From Dipylidium caninum (lineage: Eukaryota; Platyhelminthes; Cestoda; Cyclophyllidea; Dipylidiidae), in contig QEYB01001522.1 of the NCBI GenBank assembly GCA_017562135.1, positions 310,001-374,000 on the forward strand: a stretch of 64,000 nt of DNA, in the 5' to 3' direction. The notes beneath the pieces are model-generated. The model was not told the DNA's origin, did no database searches, and saw only the letters and a program-made list of their open reading frames with translations. The position numbers and the translations under genes are program-made. Positions 11,423 to 21,900 of the stretch are shown here, piece after piece (position 1 is the stretch's first letter; each line of letters opens with the position of its first letter).

Positions 11423-14400
11423 TGCGCGTGTGTGATTGACACTACTTCAGAGTGAACACGACCCCCTCCGCCCCGTCGACTGCTCCCGTCTTCAGCGGGA
11501 GCCGTTGCAACTTGAAAGGAGGCATCTTCGACTGTACAAATCGTCAATCGCAGACGGCACCGTGAACTTACTGAGTCGCAGCTACTTTTAGACCAGGCAC
11601 AACAAATTCACCCGGATGGCGTTTTGGTTGTCTAAAAACGCCTGTGAAGATATGCTGCAGAAGTTATCTCAACGTAAGTCCCGGCAACTGCGCGGTGGGG
11701 GCGCAGCGCCAGGAAGGGTGGCCACCTCGTCGCGAGGTGGCGTGGAGTGGAGCGGAGCGGAGCGGAGCGGAGTCGAGGCGCACCGCGAGCTGCGCTCACC
11801 TGTCACGGATACGTCCACGTCGGAGACTGACTCGGCTTTGAGCTCGGTGAACCAGAAGATGGGCAGGACGTAGCACCAGTAGATCCCTGAAGGAGTGAAA
11901 CAACACTCCTTAGTGGAAAAATGCTTGCGGAGCGTGACAAGACAGCGGCTTTCCTGGTGACGTGGTGAAATTGCTTCCCGCTACCAAGGGGTGGAGGGGG
12001 GGGGTGGGCGCTACTCCTCGCCGGCCTTGCAATCAAAATCGGGTTTCGCAGAAAGCAAACATTTGAGTGGTGATGGATTTGCTTTAAGAGACCGAACGTG
12101 TGCCTCACCAGAGCTCCACCAAACACAATCCAACACCACGGGCCATGATGTAGATGAGCACTTCTACGCAGATGATGTTGCGCTCATTCGTTGTCTGTCA
12201 AAAGGCGCATGTCTCCCCACCATTTAAAGACCCGAGGTGATGACCAAAAGCTCCATCAATGCAAGGCAGACTTGTTCCTGAAGGCACCTCATACGCCGCC
12301 CATCGCCGTATTCTCAGCCACTGCATTCTGATCGCCCAGAGACCTCACTAACTGGCATCCTTTGCTCAGTATACAGCGTCCAGAGCGTTACACTTCTCGT
12401 TAGCAGGAAGAAACAAATAAGGTTGCGTTTTCGTCAGCTAGTTTAATTTCGCCTTCTTTGTGTTCAGCCGACAAGGATCCCAATGTCAACATCAGAGACG
12501 AATTATTTGGGAGGAAACCAGTAACGACTTCATCGGAAAGGAATCTGCTCAGGATTACGAGGCGGAAAGCAAGTTATCTGTCAGGGGCTATCGGTCTCCG
12601 AGTCACTCTAATCACCTCGTCCCATGGCAACTTTCCTACGGCCACGAGAACTTCAGGACTGCTGTGTTTCAGGGCTCCCGGCTGAAGTAGGCCACGCTTC
12701 GCCAAAACATTCCCTTAAGAGCAATTCACAATGGGGACTGCATTTGGGGATCACCCACAACGGCGGGGTGCCAACAAGCAGTCCGGTGTCTCCTCTCGCA
12801 CTCAGCAAAGGAGTGTGGCTGCGCCCGCAGTGAAGGCAGACGTGACGCGCCTTCGCGCCAGAAGCGGACTGAAAGCATGTTTGGGGTCAAAATTAAAAAC
12901 ATTTAACCCTGCGTGTGGAGTGAAGCGCCTTAGTACGTAAAAGGCTCTCAAAATGTGTGTAGTTTTCAATTTAAAATGACATCTGCTCCGTTAGAGGCAG
13001 CGTATTCGGGAAGGGAGCGACTCGCGCCTGGCCATCCTCGTCCCCTCTAGCCACCGACTCGCGACTCATGCGATGTCGAGCCGTGCCCAGTTGTCGGCAA
13101 CGGAACAGGCGAAGAGAAGGGAAAGGAACGAACCGGGCGATACATGGATGATGAAACTCTTCTTAGTCGGTGTTGGCGGCCTCACGCGGACGTTGATGTT
13201 AGCTGGGAAGACAAGAAAAACGGGTCAGATTCGCGTATGTCCCCGTCATTGACTTCGATTCGCGTGTCACCACGCACTCGAGTAGCCAAGGCACAAAACA
13301 GTCCCAAGTACCTCGAAACGATATGACAGATGACCGTTGGCCGAATTTATTTGAAAGGACTGGCTGCCCTCGTGAGATATTCATTTCAGCTAGCCACTGG
13401 CGAGCACGTTCGACGTTTGCCAAAGAACGCGGCTAACTAATCGGCCAACAAAGCAAATCGAAATGGTTTGGACAAAGTCGGTGCGCATCTTTAGCGTCTT
13501 CCCAAAAGCTCACCATGCCTTCGGGTCGAGCCTCAGTGGAAAAGGAGTGAAAAAAAAATCAAACATACTCCGCGTGCGACCGGGTCTCCTCGTCAGCCTC
13601 TTCGACGTCCACTTCCACGACTGCTCGGTAAGCACGACTGATAAGTAATTTACGCCTCGGACTGAGGCAGTCAACAGGCGACATGAAGGCCTTCGCCGCA
13701 CTCATTTGCCCGCAGTGTGGTATCCGCGCCCTCTGCGGGCTGCGGGCCTGAGGTCCAAATACTTCCTTCTTCTCCGTCCGACTTGGTTCTGGTCGTCGTC
13801 AGTCAGCTGCGCTCACCGTTCAGCAACTTCAAACCGGAGTTTTTGTGACCCTCGCACCCAAAGCCGCCTGTGACCTCTTCTCAACGAGTGAAGCAACACC
13901 GCTAAGATGCCATTGTTTTTATATCCTAGCAACATTTTATTGTCTTTCTTGAGCATAAAGGCCACATATTTTACTTTGTACTCCAAAAATCTTTCACAAC
14001 TCACATGGATTTCATGTTTAGCAGTGGCTTTCCTTGCGCAAAACCACACTTACTGCAAGTTCGGCTGTTCGCGAGGCTGTAGGCGCAGAGCACAAACTTG
14101 TGCGCTCCCTCGTGTTCGGGGTAGGGCCGGAGTCTGAGGATTTCATTGGCCGCGTCAAAGGAGACCCAACTTGACCCGTCGCTGCCGATCTCACGACCTG
14201 TCGCCGCAGAGGGATCTTTGAAGTCCAATCCAAATTGCATGGGATAAATGTGTTCAAACAAACGTAAGCGCAGTTTTGTCCCATCGGGAGACTGGAATGT
14301 ACTAGGAGGTATCCTGATGTTAGATATCTGTTGGACGGTTATCTCGACTGGAACAATTGGCTGTGCCAAAAGGGGAGCATTTGCGTTAGAGGCCAGCGAA

Positions 14401-17400
14401 AGTGGGCCACTCAGATCGGGAGGTGTCATGCCCGACGCTTCAGAAACGGCGCCGGCCGCACGAGACGGGTAAATCGGCTGGTAACCTTGAGGCGCTTGTC
14501 GTTTAAGGCGCACTTTCAGAAGGTTTTCATATTCTCCAACCGTCCAGTCTAGCATGACAGTCTTTGCCTGACATTCGGAGAGACCCATCCAGTCCGAAAT
14601 GTCGGGAACTTCCTTGAAACGACTTTCTACCTTCGAAAGCACCCGAAGCGCATTGTCATCAAGATATCCGCGTCCTATTTCCCACGTAAAGAAGAGCAAC
14701 TTGGACTGTCCGCCATGAGTCGTTGGGGTCCTGTTTCCCTCGTTATTAGCCTGAGCTAAGACATAAATTGAGCTAAAAATAACAAACAAAGTGACCATTA
14801 TGGCCGCTCAGCGCACTCGACATGGCAGGGTGAGATAAAAGGGCGGGAGGGTCGGAGGGAAGGCTTCTTTCTCCGCAAGGTCCGTGCGACGTGATACGCT
14901 CGGTGGGGGCTGCAACAATATCATCTGGGGCGGGTGGGTCTGCAGGGCTCACGGCGAATGCAGAAGCTGCCCGGGAACGTGGCGCCGGGACTAACTGCCC
15001 GAGAGTTAACCTCCTCCGTTGCAAGGTGATACTCATGCTGCGGGCCACTGTCTGCTAAGACGCGCTTCGTTGTGTATAACTCGGTCCCGTCTTATGGCAC
15101 TGCGCACTCTCGAAGGGCTTCCACGCCGGAAAGACTAAGCAAACGGGCCTGTACACTGACATGAAGGCAATCACCAGGTCGCCTTACAGTATTTTATAAA
15201 TCCTAAAAATTGCTTCGCGCAGGATAGGTAAATGCAAAACTACCGGAGAAGACCAGAAATTTGGAGGGGAGGTAGAAAAGTTTTACAATCGGGAAGTTCT
15301 TGATTATAACTGGGACCTTCCGGAAACGAGGTGGAATGGCAAAGAAAGTTTAACGTGCTCAATTACACTTTCAGATGGGTTGATTTAGTCCCAACCTGTT
15401 AAAAAGCAACTTGGGGAAAGGCCGAGTCACTTCTTCCTAATTGCTCTGCTGAACGGTGAGTCGTTGATTTGATTTGGAAGAAAAGTAAGGGATGAAGATT
15501 AGCCCTGAAGCAATTGCCTTTTGAATTAGCAAATGGGCACTGCCGGGAGCAAGTTAAAGACTTAGCAATGGCATATTGGGCAAAGTGGAAGTTGGATTCG
15601 AGAAAGGTTAGATTTGGCGGACCTTAAGAAGTCAGATTTCCCGTCTAGCAGCCAGGCATTTCCTATTTGCGCCGACTGTCCTTCTGGAGACTGGTCGACG
15701 CCTGTCATTCGAGCACTCAGTTGTCTCCACATTCTTACTCTTTCCGCAGGCGATCGAAGAACGTCGGAGAAGTCGTTGAAGGCCATTTTAAGAGTAGCAA
15801 GTATGGGACGATTATAGAGGTACGAAGACGATTGAAGCTTGTCCGGGAACTTTGTTGTGAAAATATGAATACACTGACACGAAAATGTAGAATTGCAGAT
15901 CACCACCGTCCAGACGCTGCTGTTCGCTGTGTCGCAGAGGAATGGCAGACCGACCAGTGAAATTGTGCGATCCCCTGCAGATACACTCGTTGTTAACCAC
16001 GATGGCATGGAAGAAGGAATCTGAGCGAGAGAAGGCAGTACTTTAGGGAAAACTTGCTAATAGGGGAGCATGTGTGGCAACTCCGGCTTAAGTCCGAGCC
16101 GGTTTGCTGAGTGGGAGAGAAACAGCGCCTGGGGACTCTTGGCTACCCTTGCGGTGACACGGCAGCTTTATTTTTAGACTGGCTAAAAGTTATTCTTTAC
16201 AGGCACGGCAAACAGTAGCGACTTGCAACAAGCAAGCAGTGGCGTCTCTCTCCCCCGCTCGTGGCATCGAAGTGTCAAAATAATTGAAAGAAGAAGAAGT
16301 TTTAGTAGATTTTGACTTATCGCGGTCAAATGCTGCCCCGCCTGTTCGAAATATCCCAAAACGCACGATTATTCAACTGTCCTCCATGTTGCGACCGAGC
16401 GGAGGCGACATTTCCAAGACGTCTCCCCGAGTCCGTTTCCCGACTTGTGCCTCCTTTGTCAACGCACGAGGGGAGTTGTAATTCCGGTGGAGGGGAAGTT
16501 GGCTTCCACAGCAGGCGCAAAAGGCAGTCTTCTACTCCGCCCAGCCATGAACGTGGGAGACCGCCGTTGGGCACTTAGAGAATTTTGTGGATTTAGTACA
16601 AAATGCTACTTGTGCACCTTCCCCAGGAACAAAAACTTGTCTTTATTGTGAAAGGGAGCAGGAGATCCTCTGATTTACTATTGGGGGGAAAGCGCTGGTT
16701 GAGAATGAGGCGGAGGCGGAGGCGGAGGCGTCGTTTTAATTAGAAAGTGGTGTCACCGAGGCAAAAAGTGCTCCCAACAGTGGGCTGCCGGCATTCAGTG
16801 ACCGAAGCATGAATCTGAATGTTTGCAGTGACAGAAGAAATTTTACCGAAAAAAGTATTATCTCGGCCAAAGAAGACAACTCCACCGGTAATTCAGATTG
16901 GCGGATAAATTGTGAGCTTAAATGAAATTTCTTCAGGGTGGTGGACCTTTCAAGACGATTGGCGGATACTTCGAAAAAAAGCGTTTGTCTTCCATCCTCT
17001 GCGCGTCTTAATTAAAATTATACCCAAGTGGGGTGCTGTTTGTTTATTAACCGTGCCCAAAGCGCTGGTATGCCCGTTTATGGTCCGAATAAAAGGAAGA
17101 AATGCACATTAATCACGAGTAGACGGGTTCCAACTCAACACATTGCAAGTTGTCCCACTTTGCAATGAAAGTAAAGTGACAAATACTTTCAATTCATAAG
17201 CTTCAATTTGATTGTTCATTTGGTGTATGAATTCAGTTGGGTTAAGCAACTTAAGAATGCACTAAAAAGGGCATTACCGTAATGTTTATCCCAAGTGCAT
17301 AGATAAAGGGTCTCCCCACTTGTGCGGCCACGTCCACACTCGACTGATACACGCAGGTCCCGCCCAGGACACAGACAAGCACTGACGTGAGTAGCACGCT

Positions 17401-17415
17401 TATACGATCGAGCAT
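56..17415 (-). CDS. DAG1: Dystroglycan-like adhesion receptor, multi-cassette, 3' end outside window
   Basis: Dystroglycan links extracellular matrix to the dystrophin cytoskeleton at the plasma membrane. Exons inferred here (minus strand): 17415-17278, 16020-15623, 14772-14054, 10920-10702, 8383-8024, 7434-7303, 6630-6522, 5548-5214, 4877-4482, tentative 3762-3640, 894-786 and about 318-56. Phases match at every junction, giving about 1100 codons. Domain order: signal peptide, cadherin-like 1, Ig-like, furin-type site RLKR, then three cadherin-like + SEA-like cassettes. Strong family matches are the Ig-like start (ILATLKMAFNDFSDV), cadherin-like 2 (NIRIPPSTF then KLRLRLFEH) and SVIQVEW at the alpha/beta junction position. 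The vertebrate protein has one such C-terminal cassette and a ~170-residue mucin stretch; here the stretch is about 45 residues. The last SEA end, membrane segment and cytoplasmic tail should lie left of base 1. Two neighbouring paralogues instead of one long gene cannot be excluded without transcripts. Confidence 0.8.
786..894 (-). CDS. DAG1: Dystroglycan exon 11: cadherin-like 4, second half
   Basis: The exon follows acceptor gatcccttttag and ends at TTCAG|GTGCGT. It is 109 nt, exactly the length of exon 7, with the same phases (1 in, 2 out). The peptide NETSWLSLEANKCALFGV plus GVHEFR matches the exon 7 and exon 3 cadherin-like pattern and the vertebrate KSWVQFNSNSQLMYGLP. The conservation of length, phase and motif marks it as a duplicated module. 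Confidence 0.75.
3640..3762 (-). CDS. Tentative dystroglycan exon 10: start of cadherin-like 4
   Basis: A fourth cadherin-like domain needs a first exon between 4482 and 894, entering and leaving at phase 1 like exon 6. The best candidate found by eye runs from acceptor cttttatgcag to donor CAC|GTGAGG: 123 nt, open in the required frame, phase 1-1. The peptide (YSGLFRSWCF, then SRVHLPLTSLQ) is only loosely similar to exon 6. A weaker alternative lies near 3250-3170. Confidence 0.33.
4482..5548 (-). CDS. DAG1: Dystroglycan exons 8-9: SEA-like unit of cassette 2
   Basis: Exon 8 (5548-5214, 335 nt) completes the cadherin-like domain and starts a SEA-like domain with LDKYLRPQC then IMLMDIRRQ. 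Exon 9 (4877-4482, 396 nt) begins with the codon split across the junction, then HSVIQVEWALLPL, the closest match in the window to the first residues of beta-dystroglycan. It continues with TCPQRSIEDLQRRL (vertebrate PCPKEQIAGLSRRI) and ends the domain with VVAVDLIGSC. Both cysteines of the conserved beta-subunit pair are present. Autoproteolysis would need Gly before the Ser; His stands there. The donor ATTG|GTGAGT is strong, phase 1. Confidence 0.78.
5110..5127. repeat. GA dinucleotide microsatellite
   Basis: A short (GA)n run lies in the intron between dystroglycan exons 8 and 9. Confidence 0.8.
6522..7434 (-). CDS. DAG1: Dystroglycan exons 6-7: cadherin-like 3
   Basis: Exon 6 (7434-7303, 132 nt) enters at phase 1 after acceptor gggtgcag. 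It encodes IENFTVEAGLAFKKRI, the first cadherin-like strands, and leaves at GAAA|GTACGT. Exon 7 (6630-6522, 109 nt) follows the strong acceptor aattctcccacttcag. It encodes NDSAWMTVAEDKTNLFGLPL, the same W-x-x-(V/L)-x-x-(D/E)...L-x-G-x-P pattern seen in exons 3 and 11, and ends at CTG|GTGAGG, phase 2. The match of splice phase, length and motif to exon 11 supports both. Confidence 0.75.
8024..10920 (-). CDS. DAG1: Dystroglycan exons 4-5: SEA-like unit of cassette 1
   Basis: Exon 4 (10920-10702) holds the last cadherin-like strand (VEVEFRIAVKV) and the first half of a SEA-like domain ending IFVYDV. Two overlapping donors occur: GAC|GTGAGT at 10705 and GTGA|GTGCGG at 10701. Only the second keeps the phase needed by exon 5. 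Exon 5 (8383-8024) follows acceptor cccttcag and reads LAKILELEFVYLPL, aligning with SIVVEWTNNTLPL of beta-dystroglycan. It later has LELVGSAC, matching TVTGSGSC at the end of the vertebrate domain. The donor ACAA|GTACGT leaves phase 1. No Gly-Ser is present at the autoproteolysis position. About 2.3 kb separates the exons and no other convincing exon was found there. Confidence 0.7.
9669..9722. repeat. AAT/ATT and GGTGAT low-complexity tract
   Basis: An AT-rich trinucleotide run (aataataata, then attattatt) passes into ggtggtgatggtg. It lies within a dystroglycan intron. Confidence 0.75.
11367..11421. repeat. CAGG tetranucleotide microsatellite
   Basis: The tract is (CAGG)n with interspersed CATG units, inside duplication copy A. 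The copy B equivalent at about 18117-18160 is shorter, as expected for slippage. Confidence 0.9.
11800..12194 (-). CDS. Two candidate exons in duplication copy A, membrane-like, unidentified
   Basis: Island a (12194-12109, 86 nt) lies between acceptor ccttttgacag and donor CTG|GTGAGG; one frame reads ERNIICVEVLIYIMARGVG. Island b (11886-11800, 87 nt) lies between acceptor ctccttcag and donor ACAG|GTGAGC; one frame reads IYWCYVLPIFWFTELKAES. Both are hydrophobic and perfectly conserved in copy B, while flanks carry indels. The two attractive frames do not join in phase (one base off), which may be a sequence error or may mean they are not coding. A further possible exon lies near 11618-11573. 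I do not recognise the protein. Confidence 0.3.
14054..14772 (-). CDS. DAG1: Dystroglycan exon 3: end of Ig-like domain, furin-type site, cadherin-like 2
   Basis: The exon begins one base after TTTTTAG at 14774-14773. That base completes a serine codon from exon 2, so the upstream in-frame ATG at 14798 and its hydrophobic run are the intron's pyrimidine tract, not a start. First comes KLLFFTWEIG, the last Ig-like strand (vertebrate ALLSWKLGC). Then follow RLKR at about 14510-14499 where vertebrates have the furin site RVRR, a short linker with few Ser/Thr, and a complete cadherin-like domain ending SSWVSFDAANEIL and AHKFVLCAYS. The donor GCA|GTAAGT is perfect and leaves one base. Confidence 0.82.
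15623..17415 (-). CDS. DAG1: Dystroglycan exons 1-2: signal peptide, cadherin-like 1, start of Ig-like domain
   Basis: Exon 1 is 17415-17278 (46 codons, phase 0). It begins MLDRISVLLTSVLVCVLGG, a clear signal peptide, followed by AAQVGRPFIYAL, the first strand of a dystroglycan cadherin-like domain; its donor reads ACG|GTAATG. Exon 2 is 16020-15623, after a good acceptor (ttctctcgctcag). It continues in frame with MPSWL and SLVGLP, equivalent to the PSWL and EGLP of vertebrate dystroglycan, then enters the Ig-like domain. The donor AAG|GTCCGC is weak but leaves phase 2, which matches exon 3. Cadherin-like 1 looks about 20 residues short between the two exons, so a phase 0-0 exon may be missing between 17277 and 16021. 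Confidence 0.72.
16708..16731. repeat. GGCGGA hexanucleotide repeat
   Basis: About four units of gaggcg occur in the intron between dystroglycan exons 1 and 2. Confidence 0.8.
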
Positions 17416-17907
17416 AATTCCTCCGGCCAGAAGCGGACTAAATTGTTACATTTCCATGCGGGAGAGATAATCTCGGGGCGAAGAGCTGGAGTCCCTCGGA
17501 AGGCCCGCAGCCACTTGCATGGGGTTTGGGAGAGCGAGAGACGGAGAGGGCGTGCGCTCACGGTGTGCAGAATTTGGGGAGGAGGCAGAGAGATGACGAC
17601 AGCGCCTAGGAAAAGTGAGTAGAACGCAGTTCACGGGGAGTTAGCCCAGGAGTCTGCCCGTGTGTCCGCACTGCCGCGTGTCTGTCCACGCGCGACCTGC
17701 CGAGACTCGTCCTCGCTCGCCCAATGGGCGGGACTCCCCGCGTGCGCGCGTGCGCACGTGCGTGCGGGCCAGGACTCAGTCCGTCCGCCCAGCACATTCC
17801 CACCGCGACTTCCCCGTGCGGCTGTTTGGTGGGCATTAAATTGTAGCCATTAGCACGACAATATTCACGTCTTTTATCTACGCTCCAATTTCCGGTTGGG
17901 ACTTTGC

Positions 17908-17910
<3 letters not shown>

Positions 17911-17952
<42 letters not shown>

Positions 17953-17970
17953 CCTCTCCCTCTCGCTCCC
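17911..17970. repeat. CT dinucleotide microsatellite
   Basis: An almost pure CT run of about 35 bases is followed by CCCTCT variants, ending at the left edge of duplication copy B. Confidence 0.93.
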
Positions 17971-17976
17971 TTCCTC

Positions 17977-18975
17977 GCAGCTCGCTGCAGGGCGATGGGT
18001 GATTTGAGGGGACTTATTAATGCAAAATGAACTTTCACTTCAGGCAGCCCATCGAAAAGGGCGCACCTTTGCCCTTCCGACGGGTGGCGAATGCCACGAT
18101 GACGCGTGGCGGGAGGCAGACAGGCATGCAGACAGGCAGGCAGGCAGGCAGGCAGGCAGGTGCGCGTGTGTGATTGACACTACTTCAGAGTGAACACGAC
18201 CCCCTCCGCCCCGTCGACTGCTCCCGTCTTCAGCGGGAGCCGTTGCAACTTGAAAGGAGGCATCTTCGACTGTACAAATCGTCAATCGCAGACGGCACCG
18301 TGAACTTACTGAGTCGCAGCTACTTTTAGACCAGGCACAACAAATTCACCCGGGTGGCGTTTTGGTCATTTAAAAACAGCCTGTCAAAGATATGCTGCAG
18401 AAGTTATCTCAACGTAAGTCCCGGCACAACTGCGCGGGTGGAGGGCGCAGCGCCAGGAAGGGTGGCCACCTCGTCGCGAGGCCACTTCGCGTGGCCGGAG
18501 CGGAGCGGAGCGGAGCGGAGTCGAGGCGCACCGCGAGCTGCGCTCACCTGTCACGGATACGTCCACGTCGGAGACTGACTCGGCTTTGAGCTCGGTGAAC
18601 CAGAAGATGGGCAGGACGTAGCACCAGTAGATCCCTGAGAGAGTGAAACAACACTCCTTAGTGAAAAATGCTTGCGGAGCGTGACAAGACAGGGGCTTCC
18701 TGGTGACGTGGTGAAATTGCTTCCCGCTACCAAGGGGTGGAGGGGGGTGCTACTCCCCGCCGGCCTTTGCAATCAAAATCGCGTTTCGCGGAAACAAACA
18801 TTTGAGTGGTGATGGATTTGCTTTAAGAGACCGAACGTGTGCCTCACCAGAGCTCCACCAAACACAATCCAACACCACGGGCCATGATGTAGATGAGCAC
18901 TTCTACGCAGATGATGTTGCGCTCATTCGTTGTCTGTCAAAAGGCGCAACATCTCCCCACCATTTAAAGCCCCGG
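17977..18975. repeat. Copy B of ~1 kb direct duplication (upstream of dystroglycan exon 1)
   Basis: This is the partner of 11212-12235. It starts directly after a CT microsatellite and lies 560 bases upstream, in gene direction, of dystroglycan exon 1. It differs from copy A by a shorter CAGG run, a changed acceptor-like site near 18370 (tttttaaatg instead of tttttag), and loss of a few bases in the G-rich stretch near 18740. Confidence 0.9.
18548..18933 (-). CDS. Two candidate exons in duplication copy B, membrane-like, unidentified
   Basis: These are identical in sequence and splice sites to the copy A islands: island a 18933-18848, island b 18634-18548. Copy B lies outside the dystroglycan transcript, so if the islands are exons they belong to another gene, or copy B is the original and copy A a fragment caught in an intron. 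Confidence 0.28.
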
Positions 18976-21900
18976 ACAGCCTGAGTAACTTCTCTTGTAC
19001 ATCATCATATGTGAAATTGTGCCACTTCCTCACATGCACTACGTTTTCCTTCGATAAGCAGTTTTGGTAGACAGTCACCAACTTTACCACGCATAGCTTT
19101 GGCCAATGCCGTCAATGGCTTGAAGTGTTTTCGTGAATTTTGAACATGCTCTCTCAAACCCTTTGACACTCTTCCTAATACGCATACAGCTGCATGCTGT
19201 AAATGCCTCTTTCCCCATACAGCCAAAACCAAAAATATATGAGCAGTTTGTTGGAATGAGAGGATCCGCTGTTACGGGTGATGCCGAAGGCTCATCGGCA
19301 TGTAAATGAGACTTCCGTAACACACGGCTTCGAGGCTTCGTGACACAAACTGTTTTAGACGCAATATGTTCTACCCAGGGGATATTGCAAAAAACCGGTC
19401 TTAAGGGACGACTTTCGGGATGCGCTGGGCACACGCCACATAGATCCGATCTCTTTGAATAAAAGTGTTTTTGGATCTTTCAATGCATTCGTAGCATAGA
19501 GCATACTCATTCATAGTTAAATGTATGTCAAAACTCATTTAGCTATTTTCGAGGAGTGTTGAATGTATCGGAGATTAATTTTCATTCGGCATTTGCTTAG
19601 GCCCCTGTGCCCAATTTTAGAGAGGCCGGCGAGGCCGACAGTCCAATTGTCACGACTCAAGTCAAGTGTGCGACCCTATGCTCACCACTGACATCGACTC
19701 GAGTTTCTTAGTTGTGACATGTTGTGGCACATTTCCTCTAGTAAGCTGTCTCCTGCGAGAATGTTTAGAATTACTGCAACATCGCTTTCCCCCTTCCGCC
19801 CTCCCTCCCCAATCCCAATGCATTGCCGCCACAGGGAATAGAAGACGAGGCGATGTCTCGTTAACTAACCCGCATTTCCCCTTTTATGCTCTTTCGCACA
19901 TGTTAATCTCGGACAAAGTAAGTAAACCTTATCGAGCAACACAACTTGTGACATTTTTAAAGTCAGGTGTCTTTTCGAATAGAAATGCGAACAAGATTCT
20001 CCTCCACGATCAATTTTGGCTCCCGACAAATCGCCTAACACTTTAACATATTCTGTGCTCGATTTGCACGTATAGGAGAAATAACAGAATACTCGGACAC
20101 ATTGGGGGCATTCGTGAATACTCTGAAGATTTCGAACATTTTTTTTCCTACTGAAAACACGTAACGAAGAGATGACTTCAAAATTTTGTTTTTAACAAAC
20201 TTCGCTTCTTAGAAGGTTGAGGAGGAACTTTACAATTTGCGCTTGTGCCTAACGAGTGAGCGGATGTGCGCGGGCGCGTAAACACCAGGAGCCAGTTTGC
20301 TCTCCTGCCCGCTCGCCTGCCTTTTCGCTGACTGCTCACCTGCCTCTTCTTCCGCCCTCCCGCCCGCCTGCCCGCCTGCTTGCATGCTTCTCTGTTGGGT
20401 GTGTCTGTCCTACGAAAAGCATGCTTGAAAGTCACAACTTCAACTGATCGAACAGGCCGGCCTTTGACTCCGACATGTGTGACTGTGTATGGGGAGGAAA
20501 AGAGCGAAGGCATCTCCGTTGTAAGTATAAGAGGCACATAAGAGGGGCGTGGAGACTACTTCGTACGATTTCCAAAGGCTTAAATATTGCCGTACAGAAT
20601 TTGGTAGTATAATTTCACGCACTAGATTTCCATAGATTTGAGGATGCTTGGGGCATACGCCTTAAGGGCATTGCACCATGTCCCCAAGTGGGGCTTATTC
20701 TGTCCACGAACACTCTCAGTGTGCGTGGGATGTCGCCTTCGTTAAACGTGGATGTCGTCCACAGGGTGAATAGCATTCGATGGTGGAGCGACGTGAACAT
20801 TGACGAGACTTTTATTGCAGACTATTGTTAGCATGTAAATTACATGATCGAGAAAACTAAGGACCCTTGATACTTTTCAAATTTCGACATTTCCTCCAAG
20901 CATAGTTGCACTGTTTATAAAACTCGCTCATCTCTTAGACTTTTTCCATTTAGTCGACGTATTGTTACTTAATGGTAAGATCGCCGACCAATACAGCATG
21001 TAGATCTACTCAGTAGTGTATTGTGGCGTCGTAAATCTTTTATTGTCCAGCTCTTCGATGAGAAGAGGTAGATGACTGGAGGTGGTGTGAACATCACACT
21101 ACCTAGCAAAAATACTGCAAAACACAAATAACGGGTCAGCCCTTCCAACTCTGCAATCGAGTAAACGTGGTCCGCAGCATGACCGTCAATGATTGACTTT
21201 ATGAAGACTTACAATTAGTATTAAATAAAATGAATTTGCCCTGCTTCCTTCGCAGGCGCAAAAAAGTGAATATATTCAATGTAAAAGAGGCTTTCTTTAT
21301 CAAATGATATCTCCGAAGGAAGCAAGCACAATACTCGTACACTTCACAGAGATTTGCTAGAGAGTGATGGGACAGGCGTTTTTCTCTACTGTCCCTATGA
21401 TTTCAAACTCAAACCCATAGCCAAAGCTTCATAGAAGAGAACTGGATTCCATTGGGAAGTTCATATACCAGGTGAGGATAGGAAGAAAATATTTTTTCGA
21501 CATTAGTACCATTTTTAGTGAACTTGAACTCTCCATACAAGATATTTTGCATATTGATTATTTTGTAGGCTAAAAATACACGTTTTCATAGTCACATCGT
21601 TTATTTTAAGTTAAGGTCCGGAAGGCGACATTGCACCTGTGGTCTGTAACATCGTGCTTCCATGTTAACCACTCGTATTCTGGGCATTGTTAATACTCTT
21701 TAGCCCTGTCGCAAATTAAGGATGTACCATCAACCGATCGAATTTTACTTGCCAATGTGCCCCGTGTGGCTCTTCGACACGGAATAGGTATGCTTAATGG
21801 AAGGATATGGCGAAGATTCGAAAATAGGTTGTGAAAGATAATGTGCATGAGCAGCAAAGTAAGATTAATAACAGCATAAAAGGCAGGGGGGACAATTAGA

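Larger units (their letters stand above)
11212..12235. repeat. Copy A of ~1 kb direct duplication (inside dystroglycan intron 3)
   Basis: From gcagctcgctgcag to catttaaag this block is repeated at 17977-18975 in the same orientation, with scattered substitutions and small indels. Copy A has 15 extra bases after its first 14 bases and a longer CAGG tract. Several stretches are identical between copies, including the exon-like islands listed separately. No terminal inverted repeats, target-site duplication or transposase was seen, so it looks like a segmental duplication. Confidence 0.9.

Noticed and set aside
11290..11547. LPACLPACLPACL-containing ORF, and its copy at 18040-18285
   Set aside because: Translation of the CAGG microsatellite inside the duplication.
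14773..14798. ATG plus hydrophobic leader (MVTLFVIF) as start and signal peptide of a dystroglycan gene
   Set aside because: The run is the pyrimidine tract of the intron ending TTTTTAG at 14773. Exons 1-2 upstream supply a better signal peptide and the missing N-terminal domains in the right phase.
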